Source: an uncultured Eubacterium sp.
GTDB taxonomy: Bacteria; Bacillota; Clostridia; Lachnospirales; Lachnospiraceae
Assembly (NCBI GenBank): GCA_934316845.1
Contig: CAKRDZ010000016.1
Coordinates: 1 to 64,000 of the forward strand
Direction of reading: 5' to 3'
DNA length: 64,000 nt
The notes below the pieces were generated by a model. It had not been told where the DNA came from, ran no database searches, and was given only the letters and a program-made list of their open reading frames with translations. Of the stretch, positions 7,853 to 17,306 are shown piece by piece (the first letter of the stretch is position 1; every line of letters begins with the position of its first letter). The translations under genes and the position numbers were made by a program.

Positions 7853-9781
7853 ATGGAAACCCGTATGAGACAACGCAGAGTACGAAGAAGACGGACAAAA
7901 CGGACAAAGCGGACAAAGCGGTTTACCCATAATATGAAAGTGGGCTTACTGCTTGTATTGATAGGGTGTTTTGTGGTTTTTGGCTGCTTGCTTTTTAATA
8001 TATGCCGGTACAATCGGGATAAGGGAACCACGTATAAAAAGAAAGTGCTTGCACAGCAGTCTTATACGAATGCCGTGCTTAATTACCGCAGGGGAGCGAT
8101 CAAGGACCGCAACGATACGGTGCTTGCACAAAGTATACGAAAATTTAACCTGATCATAGAACCACGATCCTTAGCGACAAAAGAAGAGATCAAAAAAGAA
8201 ACATTGACTCAGATTGCCGCTTATTTTGCGTTTGATAAAAGCGTTATCGAAAAGATCATAGAAGACAATCCGAATTCCATGTATCAGCATGTGGATGGAC
8301 TGAAAGAACTTTCGGCAGAACAGGTGAATGGCTTTAAAAAAGCGATGAAAGATAACGACAAGATACAGGGCGTGTGGTTTGAAGAAACGTATACGAGAAA
8401 TTATCCGCTTAAACAGATTGCCTGTAACATTGTCGGATTTACCTCTTCCGATGCCCAGGGAACGTATGGAGTGGAAGGAAGTTATAACGACGATCTGAAC
8501 GGAAAAACGGGGCGCGAATACGGATATTTCGATGCCAATATGGAATTCCAGCGCACGGTAAAGAAAGCAACCAATGGAAATAATGTCATTCTTACCATCG
8601 ATGCCAATGTGCAGCGGCTGGTGGAAAAACAGATCAAAAAATATAATGAAGAAACGGGTGCGGAAAACATTTCTGTACTTGTAATGAACCCGAATAATGG
8701 TGAGATTCTTGCCATGGCATCAAAAAATACATACGATCTTAACGATCCGAGAAATCTGTCTTCCATGTATACGCAGGAGCAGATTGACGGGATGGATGAA
8801 AAAACCACAAGTGAGGCACTCATGTCCATGTGGTCAAATTTCTGTGTATCCTCCGCATATGAGCCGGGATCGACATACAAACCATTTACGGTGGCAGCAG
8901 CACTCGATGAAGGGGTTGTGAAAGATTCGGATTATTTTAACTGCGATGGAGGACTTACGGTATCCGGTGTTCGGATCCGGTGTTCAAACCGTTCCGGCCA
9001 TGGAAGCATTTCGCTGGAAAAAAGTCTGATGGAATCCTGTAACAGTGCGTTGATGGCTATTGGACAAAAGTTAGGACGCGCAAATTTCAGTAAGTACAAT
9101 GAAATCTTTGGATTTGGACAAAAGACAGGGATCGATCTGCCGGGAGAGACGGCGGGGCTGATTCATAAGGAAGAGGAATTGAATCCGGTGGAACTTGCGA
9201 CAAGCAGTTTTGGACAGACACAGACGGTTACGATGGTACAGATGGCAGCCGGTTTTAGTTCCCTTGTCAATGGCGGGGATTATTATGAGCCGCACATTGT
9301 CAAAGAGATTCAAAATGAAAACGGTGCTATTGTGAAGAAAATGGAACCGGTTGCCGTGAAAAAGACCGTTTCGGATAAGACAAGCAGTCTGATCCGCCAA
9401 TACATGAAAGCGACGGTAGAAGATGGAACGGCAGCGCCGGCTGCAGTGAAAGGCTACTCGATCGGTGGAAAGACGGGAACGGCGCAGAAGCGTCCGGTGT
9501 CAGAGCGCAAATACCTGGTATCTTTTCTGGGATGTGTACCGGCAGAAAATCCGGAAGCCGTTGTCTATGTGATCATTGACGAACCGCATGTGGAAGATCA
9601 GGCACATAGTACGTATGCGACAGAATTTGCTTCAAAGATCATGAAAAAGATTCTTCCGTTTTTGGAAATTTATCCGGAAAAGGAGGAAGAACCGAAAGCG
9701 ACAGACAAACCGCAGGATGACAGTACGGAACCGGTGGGTGAAGATACGGCCGGACAGGATCCGGCTGGCAGCGGACAGTAA
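7853..9781 (+). CDS. Class B penicillin-binding protein (FtsI/SpoVD type), first copy
   Basis: 642 residues: a strongly basic N-terminus with TKR repeats, a membrane anchor (about 27-48), a PBP dimerisation domain, and a transpeptidase domain with SxxK in YEPGSTYKPF, SxN in ESCNSAL and KTG in GGKTGTAQ. It would cross-link septal peptidoglycan with FtsW. The C-terminus is an acidic, Pro-rich tail (about 30 residues) with no visible PASTA domain. A 9-base unit repeats three times at 7892-7918. Tandem PBP genes here resemble the pbpB-spoVD pair of Bacillus; which copy is vegetative and which sporulation-specific cannot be told. Confidence 0.9.
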   Translation: METRMRQRRVRRRRTKRTKRTKRFTHNMKVGLLLVLIGCFVVFGCLLFNICRYNRDKGTTYKKKVLAQQSYTNAVLNYRRGAIKDRNDTVLAQSIRKFNLIIEPRSLATKEEIKKETLTQIAAYFAFDKSVIEKIIEDNPNSMYQHVDGLKELSAEQVNGFKKAMKDNDKIQGVWFEETYTRNYPLKQIACNIVGFTSSDAQGTYGVEGSYNDDLNGKTGREYGYFDANMEFQRTVKKATNGNNVILTIDANVQRLVEKQIKKYNEETGAENISVLVMNPNNGEILAMASKNTYDLNDPRNLSSMYTQEQIDGMDEKTTSEALMSMWSNFCVSSAYEPGSTYKPFTVAAALDEGVVKDSDYFNCDGGLTVSGVRIRCSNRSGHGSISLEKSLMESCNSALMAIGQKLGRANFSKYNEIFGFGQKTGIDLPGETAGLIHKEEELNPVELATSSFGQTQTVTMVQMAAGFSSLVNGGDYYEPHIVKEIQNENGAIVKKMEPVAVKKTVSDKTSSLIRQYMKATVEDGTAAPAAVKGYSIGGKTGTAQKRPVSERKYLVSFLGCVPAENPEAVVYVIIDEPHVEDQAHSTYATEFASKIMKKILPFLEIYPEKEEEPKATDKPQDDSTEPVGEDTAGQDPAGSGQ

Positions 9782-9859
9782 GCGGAATATTTTTACTGTA
9801 TAAGAATACATTAGTAAAGATATTTATTTCAAAAGCAGGGGCTTTGGAATGGAGGCAGG

Positions 9860-11578
9860 ATGCTTGTCGGTCACAAAACGTACCAAAGACAGAGTTTGTT
9901 TTTGGTATTTTTTGTATGTACTCTTGTTGCATCGATCCTTCTCGTGAGACTGGGGTATCTTATGCTTACAAAAGCAGATTATTATGGCGTGAAAGCAAAA
10001 GAACTTCATGAAAGAGAGCGAACGATAAAGGCAGAGCGGGGAAAGATTCTTGACAGGAATGGAAATGTTCTGGCAGGCAATGTGTCGGTATCGACGATTT
10101 CCGTCATCCACAGCCAGGTAAAAGAACCGGAAAAAGTAATTTCCGTGTTGAGTAAAGAACTTGGTATCAGCGAAGCGGAAATCCGGAAAAAAGTGGAAAA
10201 AGTTTCCTCTCGTGAAAAGATAAAATCCAATGTTGAGAAAGAAATTTCAGACCGGATACGAGCCTATAAACTGGCAGGTGTGACGGTGGATGAAGATTAT
10301 AAACGATATTATGAATACGGGTCGCTTGCTTCCAAGGTGATTGGGTTTACCGGTGGAGATAACCAGGGAATTGTTGGTATTGAAGTGGCTTATGAGTCCG
10401 TATTAAAAGGTCTGGATGGTTCGATACTTACGATGGCAACTGCCGGAGGTGTGGAGATCCGGAATGGAGCAGAGGCCCGTAAGGAACCGATTGCCGGCTG
10501 GGATCTGACAACAAGTCTGGATCTCAATGTGATGCAGTATGCGACACAGGTAGCCAATACGTTATTAGAACAGAAACAGGCAAAAACGGTAGAAATCATC
10601 ATTATGAATCCACAAAACGGAGAAATCTATGCGATGGTAAATGCGCCGGAATTTGATCTCAATCATCCTTATACTCTTACGGAGGAAAAAGAGGGGATGA
10701 GCCAGAAGGAAAAAATGACAGCCCTGAATGCCATGTGGAGAAATCTTGCGGTCAGTGATACGTATGAGCCGGGATCAACGTTTAAGGTGGTGACGGCGGC
10801 GACGGCACTTGACAAAGGGGTTGTAAAGATGACAGACACGTTTTCCTGCCCCGGGTATAAAATAGTGGAAGACCGTCGCATCCGGTGTCATAAGACGACC
10901 GGGCATGGAGCAGAGACGTTTGAACAGGGAATTATGAATTCCTGCAATCCCGTATTTATGGAGGTTGGCGCAAGAGTCGGTGTGCAGGGGCTTTTTGATG
11001 GCATGAAAAAATTCGGTATATTGGAAAAAACCGGAATTGACGTGCCGGGAGAGGCTGCCACCATTATGCACAAACAGGAAAATGTCGGAGCGGTTGAACT
11101 GGCGACGATGTCTTTTGGCCAGTCCTTTCAGCTGTCTCCAATCCGTATGCTGACCTCTGTCTGTATGATCATTAACGGCGGCAGGAAGATCACACCGCAT
11201 TTTGGAATGTATGCGGTAAACAGCGACAAAACCCAAATGAAAAAAATGTCGTATTCCTCCGGAAAAGCAGTACTGGATGCATCCGTATCGGAAGAAATCC
11301 GCAAGGCACTGGAAAAAGTTGTCAGTGAAGGCGGCGGGAAGAAAGCCGGTGTGGAAGGCTTCTTTATTGGAGGCAAGACAGGAACAAGCCAGAAACTGCC
11401 GCGTGGCAGCGGAAAATACATTGCGTCATGCATCGGCTTTTCTCCGGTGGAGAATCCAAGTGTGATCGCCATGGTGCGTATTGATGAGCCACAGGGCTTG
11501 TATTATGGAGGCGTGATCGCAGCGCCAGCGATTTCGACATTGTATACCAATATTTTGCCGTATCTCTTAAAAGAGTGA
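9860..11578 (+). CDS. Class B penicillin-binding protein, second copy
   Basis: 572 residues: N-terminal anchor (about residues 12-34), dimerisation domain with RGKILDRNGNVLAGN, and a transpeptidase domain with SxxK in YEPGSTFKVV, SxN in NSCNPVF and KTG in GGKTGTSQ. It is clearly a paralogue of the preceding gene but lacks the long tail and any PASTA domain. GGAGG at 9851-9855 is only four bases from ATG 9860. It probably provides the second FtsI/SpoVD-type transpeptidase of the divisome or of cortex synthesis. Confidence 0.9.
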   Translation: MLVGHKTYQRQSLFLVFFVCTLVASILLVRLGYLMLTKADYYGVKAKELHERERTIKAERGKILDRNGNVLAGNVSVSTISVIHSQVKEPEKVISVLSKELGISEAEIRKKVEKVSSREKIKSNVEKEISDRIRAYKLAGVTVDEDYKRYYEYGSLASKVIGFTGGDNQGIVGIEVAYESVLKGLDGSILTMATAGGVEIRNGAEARKEPIAGWDLTTSLDLNVMQYATQVANTLLEQKQAKTVEIIIMNPQNGEIYAMVNAPEFDLNHPYTLTEEKEGMSQKEKMTALNAMWRNLAVSDTYEPGSTFKVVTAATALDKGVVKMTDTFSCPGYKIVEDRRIRCHKTTGHGAETFEQGIMNSCNPVFMEVGARVGVQGLFDGMKKFGILEKTGIDVPGEAATIMHKQENVGAVELATMSFGQSFQLSPIRMLTSVCMIINGGRKITPHFGMYAVNSDKTQMKKMSYSSGKAVLDASVSEEIRKALEKVVSEGGGKKAGVEGFFIGGKTGTSQKLPRGSGKYIASCIGFSPVENPSVIAMVRIDEPQGLYYGGVIAAPAISTLYTNILPYLLKE

Positions 11579-11588
11579 TAAGAAAACC

Positions 11589-11617
11589 TTGCGGTTACAG
11601 CCATAATGGGGTAGAAT
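11589..11617 (+). promoter_or_regulatory. Internal dcw promoter before mraY
   Basis: TTGCGG (11589-11594), a 17-base spacer and TAGAAT (11612-11617) form a plausible housekeeping promoter in the 82-base gap after the second PBP gene. It could drive mraY-murD-ftsW independently of MraZ control. Confidence 0.5.
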
Positions 11618-11660
11618 AGTTACGAGGAAACAAATAAAAACGATAAATGAGGTGTAAAAA

Positions 11661-12623
11661 GTGAAATTTGATTTGAGTATCATGATGCCGGTAGTGATTG
11701 CGTTTGGAATAAGTGTGATTTTATGTCCAATCGTTATTCCTTTTTTACGTAAGTTAAAATTTGGACAGTTTGTCCGAGATGATGGACCGCAGTCGCATTT
11801 GAAAAAAGCGGGAACTCCGACCATGGGAGGGCTGATCATCCTGGTGTCGATTCTTCTTACGTCTCTGATCTACATAGGAAAATATTCAGAGATCATCCCG
11901 GTTTTGTTTATGACGCTTGGATTTGGTATCATCGGTTTTTTGGATGATTATATCAAAGTGGTGATGAAGCGTTCTCTGGGATTAAAGCCGTTACAGAAAA
12001 TGTTTGGCCAGTTTATTGTGACTGCAGTATTTGTTTACTACTATTATAATGTGGCACATATGACTGTGGCCATCCGTATTCCGTTTATGGATCAGGTTTT
12101 TACGATGCCGGATTGGCTGTTTGTTATTTTTGTATTTATTGTAGTTTTAGGAACGGTAAATGGTGTGAATTTTACCGATGGACTGGATGGTCTTGCGTCC
12201 GGAGTTACGGTGATCGTAGGGACTTTCTTTACAATCGCGGCGGCAGCGATCGAGCCGGCAATGACACCGATTACCGGAGCGGTAGTGGGAAGTCTCTTGG
12301 GATTTCTTCTCTTTAATACGTATCCGGCCCGTGTGTTTATGGGAGATACCGGGTCGCTGGCACTTGGTGGATTTGTGGCATCCATTGCGCTGATGCTTCA
12401 TATGCCGTTATTTATTGTTATTGTCGGGCTGATTTATCTGGTAGAAGTGCTTTCAGTTATAATTCAGGTTGGATATTTTAAATTGACCCATGGAAAGCGA
12501 ATTTTCAAAATGGCACCGATCCATCATCATTTTGAATTGAGTGGTTTTTCCGAAACACAGGTCGTAGCAGCGTTTAGCATCATTACAGCCATTTTGTGCC
12601 TGATTGGTTTGATGGCATTATAA
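11661..12623 (+). CDS. mraY: Phospho-N-acetylmuramoyl-pentapeptide-transferase
   Basis: 320-residue polytopic membrane enzyme that transfers phospho-MurNAc-pentapeptide to undecaprenyl phosphate, making lipid I. Conserved segments: DDGPQSHLKKAGTPTMGG near residues 35-52, FLDDYIK, the catalytic NFTDGLDGLA, MGDTGSLALGG, and the HHHFELSG signature near the C-terminus. The start is GTG 11661, preceded by GAGGTG (11649-11654); no in-frame ATG precedes the first conserved helix. It is followed by murD after 25 bases. Confidence 0.96.
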   Translation: MKFDLSIMMPVVIAFGISVILCPIVIPFLRKLKFGQFVRDDGPQSHLKKAGTPTMGGLIILVSILLTSLIYIGKYSEIIPVLFMTLGFGIIGFLDDYIKVVMKRSLGLKPLQKMFGQFIVTAVFVYYYYNVAHMTVAIRIPFMDQVFTMPDWLFVIFVFIVVLGTVNGVNFTDGLDGLASGVTVIVGTFFTIAAAAIEPAMTPITGAVVGSLLGFLLFNTYPARVFMGDTGSLALGGFVASIALMLHMPLFIVIVGLIYLVEVLSVIIQVGYFKLTHGKRIFKMAPIHHHFELSGFSETQVVAAFSIITAILCLIGLMAL

Positions 12624-12648
12624 ACAATACAGGAATGGAGAGAAGAAA

Positions 12649-13983
12649 ATGGATTTTTCAGGAAAACAGGCAGCCGTGATCGGCTATGGAAAGAGTGGAA
12701 AAGCAGCACTTGAACTGCTTGGAAAACTTGGCGCAAAGCGGGTTTTATACGATCAAAAATTGGATGTGAATGCTCCGGGGATTGAGGCAGAAGTTCTTGT
12801 GTCAGGTGAATTTAAAGAAGAAGGATGGGAAGGAACCGATGTGGCTGTGTTTAGTCCCGGCGTTCCTGTCTTTGATAAAATCGGAGATTTCTTCCGTTCA
12901 AAAAATATTCCGATCATTGGTGAGATTGAACTGGGGTATCTGGTAGACAAAGGAAGTGTGATGGCGATCACCGGAACCAATGGAAAGACAACGACGACGA
13001 CTTTGGTCGGCGAGATCATGAAAGCATATAATGACAAAACGTTTGTTGTGGGAAATATTGGAAATCCATACACGAGTGAAGCAGATAAAACTTCAGAAGA
13101 TTCCGTTACGGTGGCAGAGATCAGCAGTTTTCAATTGGAAAGTACCGATACATTCTGCCCGAAAGTCAGCGCGATCTTAAACATTACGCCGGATCATCTG
13201 AACCGTCATGGAACGATGGAGAAATATGCGGAGACAAAACTTTCTATTACCAAAAATCAGACGAAAGAGCAATTCTGCATTCTGAATTATGAAGATGCGA
13301 GACTGCGCGAGGCGGCTGACAGCCTTCCGTGTCAGGTGGAATTTTTCAGCAGCCGGCAGAAAATTGACAATGGAATGTACAAAGATGCCTCCGGAAATCT
13401 GATCCGCAGCCGGGATGGCAAGGTGCTTTTGAATCAGAAAGAAACGAAACTGCCGGGGGATCACAATGCGGAAAACATCATGGCAGCCCTTCTTATGGTA
13501 GAAAAAATGGGTGTGCCGGATGACGTGGCAGTGGAAGTGACAAAACATTTTCACCCGGTAGAACATCGTGTAGAGTACGTTACTACGATACAGGGTGTGG
13601 AATACTACAATGATTCGAAGGGAACGAACCCGGATGCTGCCATCAAGGGAATCCAGTCGATGGACCGCCCGACGATCCTGATCGGCGGTGGTTATGATAA
13701 AGGCGGAAGTTTCAGTGACTGGATCCGCAGTTTTGACGGAAAAGTAAAGCGCCTTCTTCTTCTTGGAGCGACCAAAGAACGCATTGCACAGGAAGCAAAG
13801 GAATGCGGGTTCTTTGACTATCAGTTTGTAGATTCTCTGGAAGAGGCAGTGCAGGCAGCATATGATCTGGCAGAGAGCGGAGATGCTGTCCTGCTTTCAC
13901 CGGCATGTGCAAGCTGGGATATGTTTGATTCTTATGAACAAAGGGGAACGATGTTTAAAGATTATGTAAGAGGTTTGGAGTGA
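12649..13983 (+). CDS. murD: UDP-N-acetylmuramoyl-L-alanine:D-glutamate ligase
   Basis: 444 residues, the usual MurD length. An N-terminal Rossmann domain (YGKSGKAAL) binds UDP, the central ATPase has the P-loop ITGTNGKTTTTTL near residues 106-118 and HLNRHGTMEKYAETK, and the C-terminal domain carries YNDSKGTNPDA and LLSPACASWDMFDSYEQRG. It adds D-glutamate to UDP-MurNAc-L-Ala in the cytoplasm. ftsW begins seven bases after its stop. The usual partners murE, murF, murC and murG are absent from this cluster. Confidence 0.96.
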   Translation: MDFSGKQAAVIGYGKSGKAALELLGKLGAKRVLYDQKLDVNAPGIEAEVLVSGEFKEEGWEGTDVAVFSPGVPVFDKIGDFFRSKNIPIIGEIELGYLVDKGSVMAITGTNGKTTTTTLVGEIMKAYNDKTFVVGNIGNPYTSEADKTSEDSVTVAEISSFQLESTDTFCPKVSAILNITPDHLNRHGTMEKYAETKLSITKNQTKEQFCILNYEDARLREAADSLPCQVEFFSSRQKIDNGMYKDASGNLIRSRDGKVLLNQKETKLPGDHNAENIMAALLMVEKMGVPDDVAVEVTKHFHPVEHRVEYVTTIQGVEYYNDSKGTNPDAAIKGIQSMDRPTILIGGGYDKGGSFSDWIRSFDGKVKRLLLLGATKERIAQEAKECGFFDYQFVDSLEEAVQAAYDLAESGDAVLLSPACASWDMFDSYEQRGTMFKDYVRGLE

Positions 13984-13990
13984 TCGGTTC

Positions 13991-15133
13991 ATGAAAAACA
14001 GAAAACAGGAAGCAGCCGCGGCGGCAGAAGGAGTATATACATTTGATTACAGTCTTCTCCTGATCGTGCTATGTCTTCTTGGATTTGGACTATTGATGAT
14101 CTATAGTTCCAGTTCTTATACAGCACAGGTAAAGTTCCAGGATTCCGCGTATTTTTTGAAAAAGCAGATGCTGAATCTTCTCGTGGGAATCGTTGTCATG
14201 GTATTTGTGTCAAAGATTGATTACCGTATTCTTTTAAAACGGCTGCCCGGATTACATGCGCATCTTGTGACGGTATTGTATTTTTGTGCCGTGCTGTTGC
14301 AGCTGTCTGTATATTTTGTCGGAAGAGAATTTAACGGAGCAAAAAGATGGCTGGTCATTGGACCGGTTTCCATACAGCCGGCGGAGATCAGTAAAATTGC
14401 CGTGCTGCTCATTACGGCTTCGTTTATCAACAATGCGCCGGCGATGGTAAGCCATATCAAAGGGGCGATCCGGATCCTTCTTGCGGCTGCCGTGCTGATC
14501 GTTCTTGTCGGAAAAGAAAACCTAAGTTCTGCGATCGTGATGATGGGCATCGTGTTCATTATGTGTTTTGTGGCGGCGCGCTATAAGAGAATGTACATTA
14601 TCAGTATGCTGATCGTGGCAGGACTGGTCTGGATGTTTATTACCTTTGGAGATTCCTTTCGTATGCAGCGTATCGAGATATGGCGTGATGTGGAAAATAA
14701 TGAAGGCGGATTTCAGATCCTGCAGGGCTTGTACGCCATTGCGTCCGGCGGGTTATTTGGAACAGGTCTTGGACAGAGTATGCAGAAACTCGGATTTATC
14801 CCGGAACCGCATAATGATATGATCTTTGCGGTGATCTGTGAAGAACTGGGGATTGTAGGAGCCGGGATCGTAATGCTTATGTTTTTGATCCTGCTCTGGC
14901 GTATTTACGATATTGCAACGACTTCTCCGGATCTTTTCAGCGGCATGATCTGTACCGGTGTTATGGCGCAGATTGGTGTTCAGGTACTTGCCAACATTGC
15001 GGTTGTTACCAATACCATTCCTTCCACCGGTATTTCGCTTCCGTTTATCAGTTATGGAGGAAGCAGTGTGATCTTTCTGCTGGCAGAGATTGGACTGGTG
15101 CTGCAGATTTCGAAAAAAAGAGTAAAGACATGA
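13991..15133 (+). CDS. ftsW: SEDS peptidoglycan polymerase FtsW
   Basis: 380-residue protein with about ten membrane helices. Family landmarks are LLMIYSSSSYTA at the first helix, the loop NGAKRWLVIGPVSIQPAEISKI, the periplasmic segment GGLFGTGLGQSMQKLGFIPEPHNDMIFAVICEELG, and the C-terminal ISYGGSSVIFLL. FtsW polymerises lipid II at the septum together with a class B PBP, two of which are encoded just upstream. A weak GGAG precedes ATG 13991. Confidence 0.95.
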   Translation: MKNRKQEAAAAAEGVYTFDYSLLLIVLCLLGFGLLMIYSSSSYTAQVKFQDSAYFLKKQMLNLLVGIVVMVFVSKIDYRILLKRLPGLHAHLVTVLYFCAVLLQLSVYFVGREFNGAKRWLVIGPVSIQPAEISKIAVLLITASFINNAPAMVSHIKGAIRILLAAAVLIVLVGKENLSSAIVMMGIVFIMCFVAARYKRMYIISMLIVAGLVWMFITFGDSFRMQRIEIWRDVENNEGGFQILQGLYAIASGGLFGTGLGQSMQKLGFIPEPHNDMIFAVICEELGIVGAGIVMLMFLILLWRIYDIATTSPDLFSGMICTGVMAQIGVQVLANIAVVTNTIPSTGISLPFISYGGSSVIFLLAEIGLVLQISKKRVKT

Positions 15134-15195
15134 TACCAACAGATAAATTCCGCATATCATAAGATAGAAATGTAAGTGAGTGCGGAGGTCGGAAA

Positions 15196-16437
15196 GTGCA
15201 GATTGTAGTTCGTGGCGGCCGGCGGGCAGAAGGCGAAGCAGAGCTTCAGGGAAGCAAAAATGCGGCTTTACCGATGCTGGCAGCGGGGATTCTTACGAAG
15301 GAAGAGATCCGTTTTCATCATTGTCCGAATATTTCGGATGTACGGGTAATGACAGAATTGCTGGAAAATATTGGAATACAGACGGCGTGGGAAGATACAG
15401 TGCTTTGTATGCAGGCCGATCATTTGAAAAACAGCGAAATATTACAAAAAGAGGCCGGGCGTGTTCGAGCGTCCATTCTTTTTCTCGGAAGTCTGTTGGC
15501 GCGCACCGGAAAGGCAAAAGTACATATGCCCGGAGGATGTTCCATCGGCCGCCGTCCGATCGATATCCATATTGCGGCGTTTGAAAAGTCAGGTGTCGCG
15601 GTAACCGAGGAAGGAGAATGGCTGGTATGCTGCCGCAGACAGGTGCCGGACCGGATTACGATTCGGTTTCCGTATCCCAGCGTGGGTGCGGTGGAAAATA
15701 TGATCTTGTTTCATGCCCGTGGAAAATCCGAAGTTACTTTGGAAAATTGTGCCAGAGAGCCGGAGATAACGGCTTTGTGTCAGATGCTCCGCAAGATGGG
15801 AGCAGAGATTCAGGGAGAAGGGACGGGGACGATAAATATCCGTGGAGTCAGACGCCTTCATGGAACCGATATCACCGTGCCGGGCGACCGTATCGCTTTT
15901 ATGACCTATGCGGCAATGGCGCTGGGAACACAGGGGGAAATCTGTATCTGTACCAAAAACGAAAACTTTTTAACCGAACAGAAGGAACTGGAAAAAGCCG
16001 GATGCACATTTTTGAATCATGAGAATGAAGTTGTGGTAAGTGCAGACCGGGGGATAAAAGCGATACCGTATTTAAAGACGGCACCATATCCGGGATTTCC
16101 AACGGATGCCCAGTCGCTTTTTCTGACGCTGATGTCGAGAGCGCATGGAGAAAGTGTCTTGTGCGAGACGGTATTTGAAAACCGGTTTCAAATGATCCCC
16201 TATCTGAAAAAGATGGGAGCAGATATTGATACCGTATCCCAGTGTGCTTATGTCCATGGTGTTATCAGACTGCATGGTGAGACAGTACGGGCAACCGATC
16301 TGCGAAGCGGGGCGGCACTCTTGCTGGCAGGTGTCATGGCAGAGGGAGAAACGGTGATAGAGCAGGCGGAAAATATTTTGCGCGGCTATGAGGATCCCGT
16401 TCGGAATATGGAAAATTTTGGATTTGAGGTACGATGA
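15196..16437 (+). CDS. murA: UDP-N-acetylglucosamine 1-carboxyvinyltransferase (MurA family)
   Basis: 413 residues, EPSP-synthase fold. The N-terminal GSKNAALPMLAA and the catalytic loop PGGCSIGRRPIDIH, with the cysteine that fosfomycin alkylates, identify MurA; it transfers enolpyruvate from PEP to UDP-GlcNAc, the first committed step of murein synthesis. Start is GTG 15196 after GGAGG (15184-15188). It sits between ftsW and ftsQ, where murG or murB is found in many other bacteria. Whether it is the only MurA cannot be seen. Confidence 0.93.
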   Translation: MQIVVRGGRRAEGEAELQGSKNAALPMLAAGILTKEEIRFHHCPNISDVRVMTELLENIGIQTAWEDTVLCMQADHLKNSEILQKEAGRVRASILFLGSLLARTGKAKVHMPGGCSIGRRPIDIHIAAFEKSGVAVTEEGEWLVCCRRQVPDRITIRFPYPSVGAVENMILFHARGKSEVTLENCAREPEITALCQMLRKMGAEIQGEGTGTINIRGVRRLHGTDITVPGDRIAFMTYAAMALGTQGEICICTKNENFLTEQKELEKAGCTFLNHENEVVVSADRGIKAIPYLKTAPYPGFPTDAQSLFLTLMSRAHGESVLCETVFENRFQMIPYLKKMGADIDTVSQCAYVHGVIRLHGETVRATDLRSGAALLLAGVMAEGETVIEQAENILRGYEDPVRNMENFGFEVR

Positions 16438-16467
16438 ATAAATTCTATGTATACGAGGAGGAAGACC

Positions 16468-17184
16468 ATGAGTGAGAAGAAAGGGAAAAAATGGAAAATC
16501 ATTATTCCGGGGATCATTCTTGCCATTGCGCTTATCATTGCCGCAGTATTTCATGTTACAGAGATCACCGTCGAGGGAAATACGTTCTTTTCAGAGGAAG
16601 TGGTAGCAGGAGAAGTCTGCAATACCTTTTTGGATCACAACGTTGTGACGTCGTGGATTAAGCGGAAATTAGGATTTTGCCCGACACTTCCGTACGTCCG
16701 GGAATATCAGATTACGTATCCGGGAATCCGGAAGATCCATATCAAATTGTATGAAAAGAAGATAATCGCCGGAATTTCGTATATGAACCAGTTTATCTAT
16801 TTTGATAAAGATGGAACGGTGCTGAAAAGTACACAGGAAAAAATGAAGGGCATACCGCTTTTTGAAACCAAGACAATGACGACCTTTTCATTGTATGAAA
16901 AGGTACAGATGGAGGATGAAGCGCTTTTGTCCCGGATCATGAATCTGTCCGGGTTATTCCAGCATTATGGTGTTACCTGGGACCGCGTGGTGTTTGACAG
17001 CGACAATGCCGCTTTTTTGTATTCCGGAGACATCAAAGTAAATCTGGGAAAAAAAGACAATTATGATGAGGCAATCGCCGCATTGTCGGATATTTTGAAG
17101 ACAGCAAAGGAGCAAAAACTGGCAGGAGAGATTGATATGTCATCGTATCATGCCGGAGGAGATGTCATTTTAAAGAAAAATTAA
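16468..17184 (+). CDS. ftsQ: FtsQ/DivIB-type cell division protein
   Basis: 238 residues: short basic tail, one membrane helix (about residues 12-30), then a POTRA-like domain beginning VTEITVEGNTFFSEEVV and a beta domain of the DivIB kind (QFIYFDKDGTVLK). It would join the FtsQ-FtsL-DivIC complex in septum assembly. ATG 16468 is chosen because GAGGAGG (16455-16461) precedes it; the in-frame ATG at 16447 lies upstream of that site. Sequence divergence is normal for this family, and the location before ftsZ supports it. Confidence 0.85.
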   Translation: MSEKKGKKWKIIIPGIILAIALIIAAVFHVTEITVEGNTFFSEEVVAGEVCNTFLDHNVVTSWIKRKLGFCPTLPYVREYQITYPGIRKIHIKLYEKKIIAGISYMNQFIYFDKDGTVLKSTQEKMKGIPLFETKTMTTFSLYEKVQMEDEALLSRIMNLSGLFQHYGVTWDRVVFDSDNAAFLYSGDIKVNLGKKDNYDEAIAALSDILKTAKEQKLAGEIDMSSYHAGGDVILKKN

Positions 17185-17205
17185 CAAAAAAAATGTAATT
17201 TATAC

Positions 17206-17234
17206 TTGATATTTTTACGGAAAAACTTTATTAT
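17206..17234 (+). promoter_or_regulatory. Promoter of ftsZ
   Basis: The 122-base gap before ftsZ is very AT-rich. TTGATA (17206-17211) and TATTAT (17229-17234) are separated by 17 bases. Further TATAAT-like hexamers occur at 17234 and 17259, so more than one start may be used. Confidence 0.6.
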
Positions 17235-17306
17235 ATAATATATATGCGAATATTATACTATAATTGAATATAAAATATTTTTGGATAGATAGAAGGAGGA
17301 ACTGCA

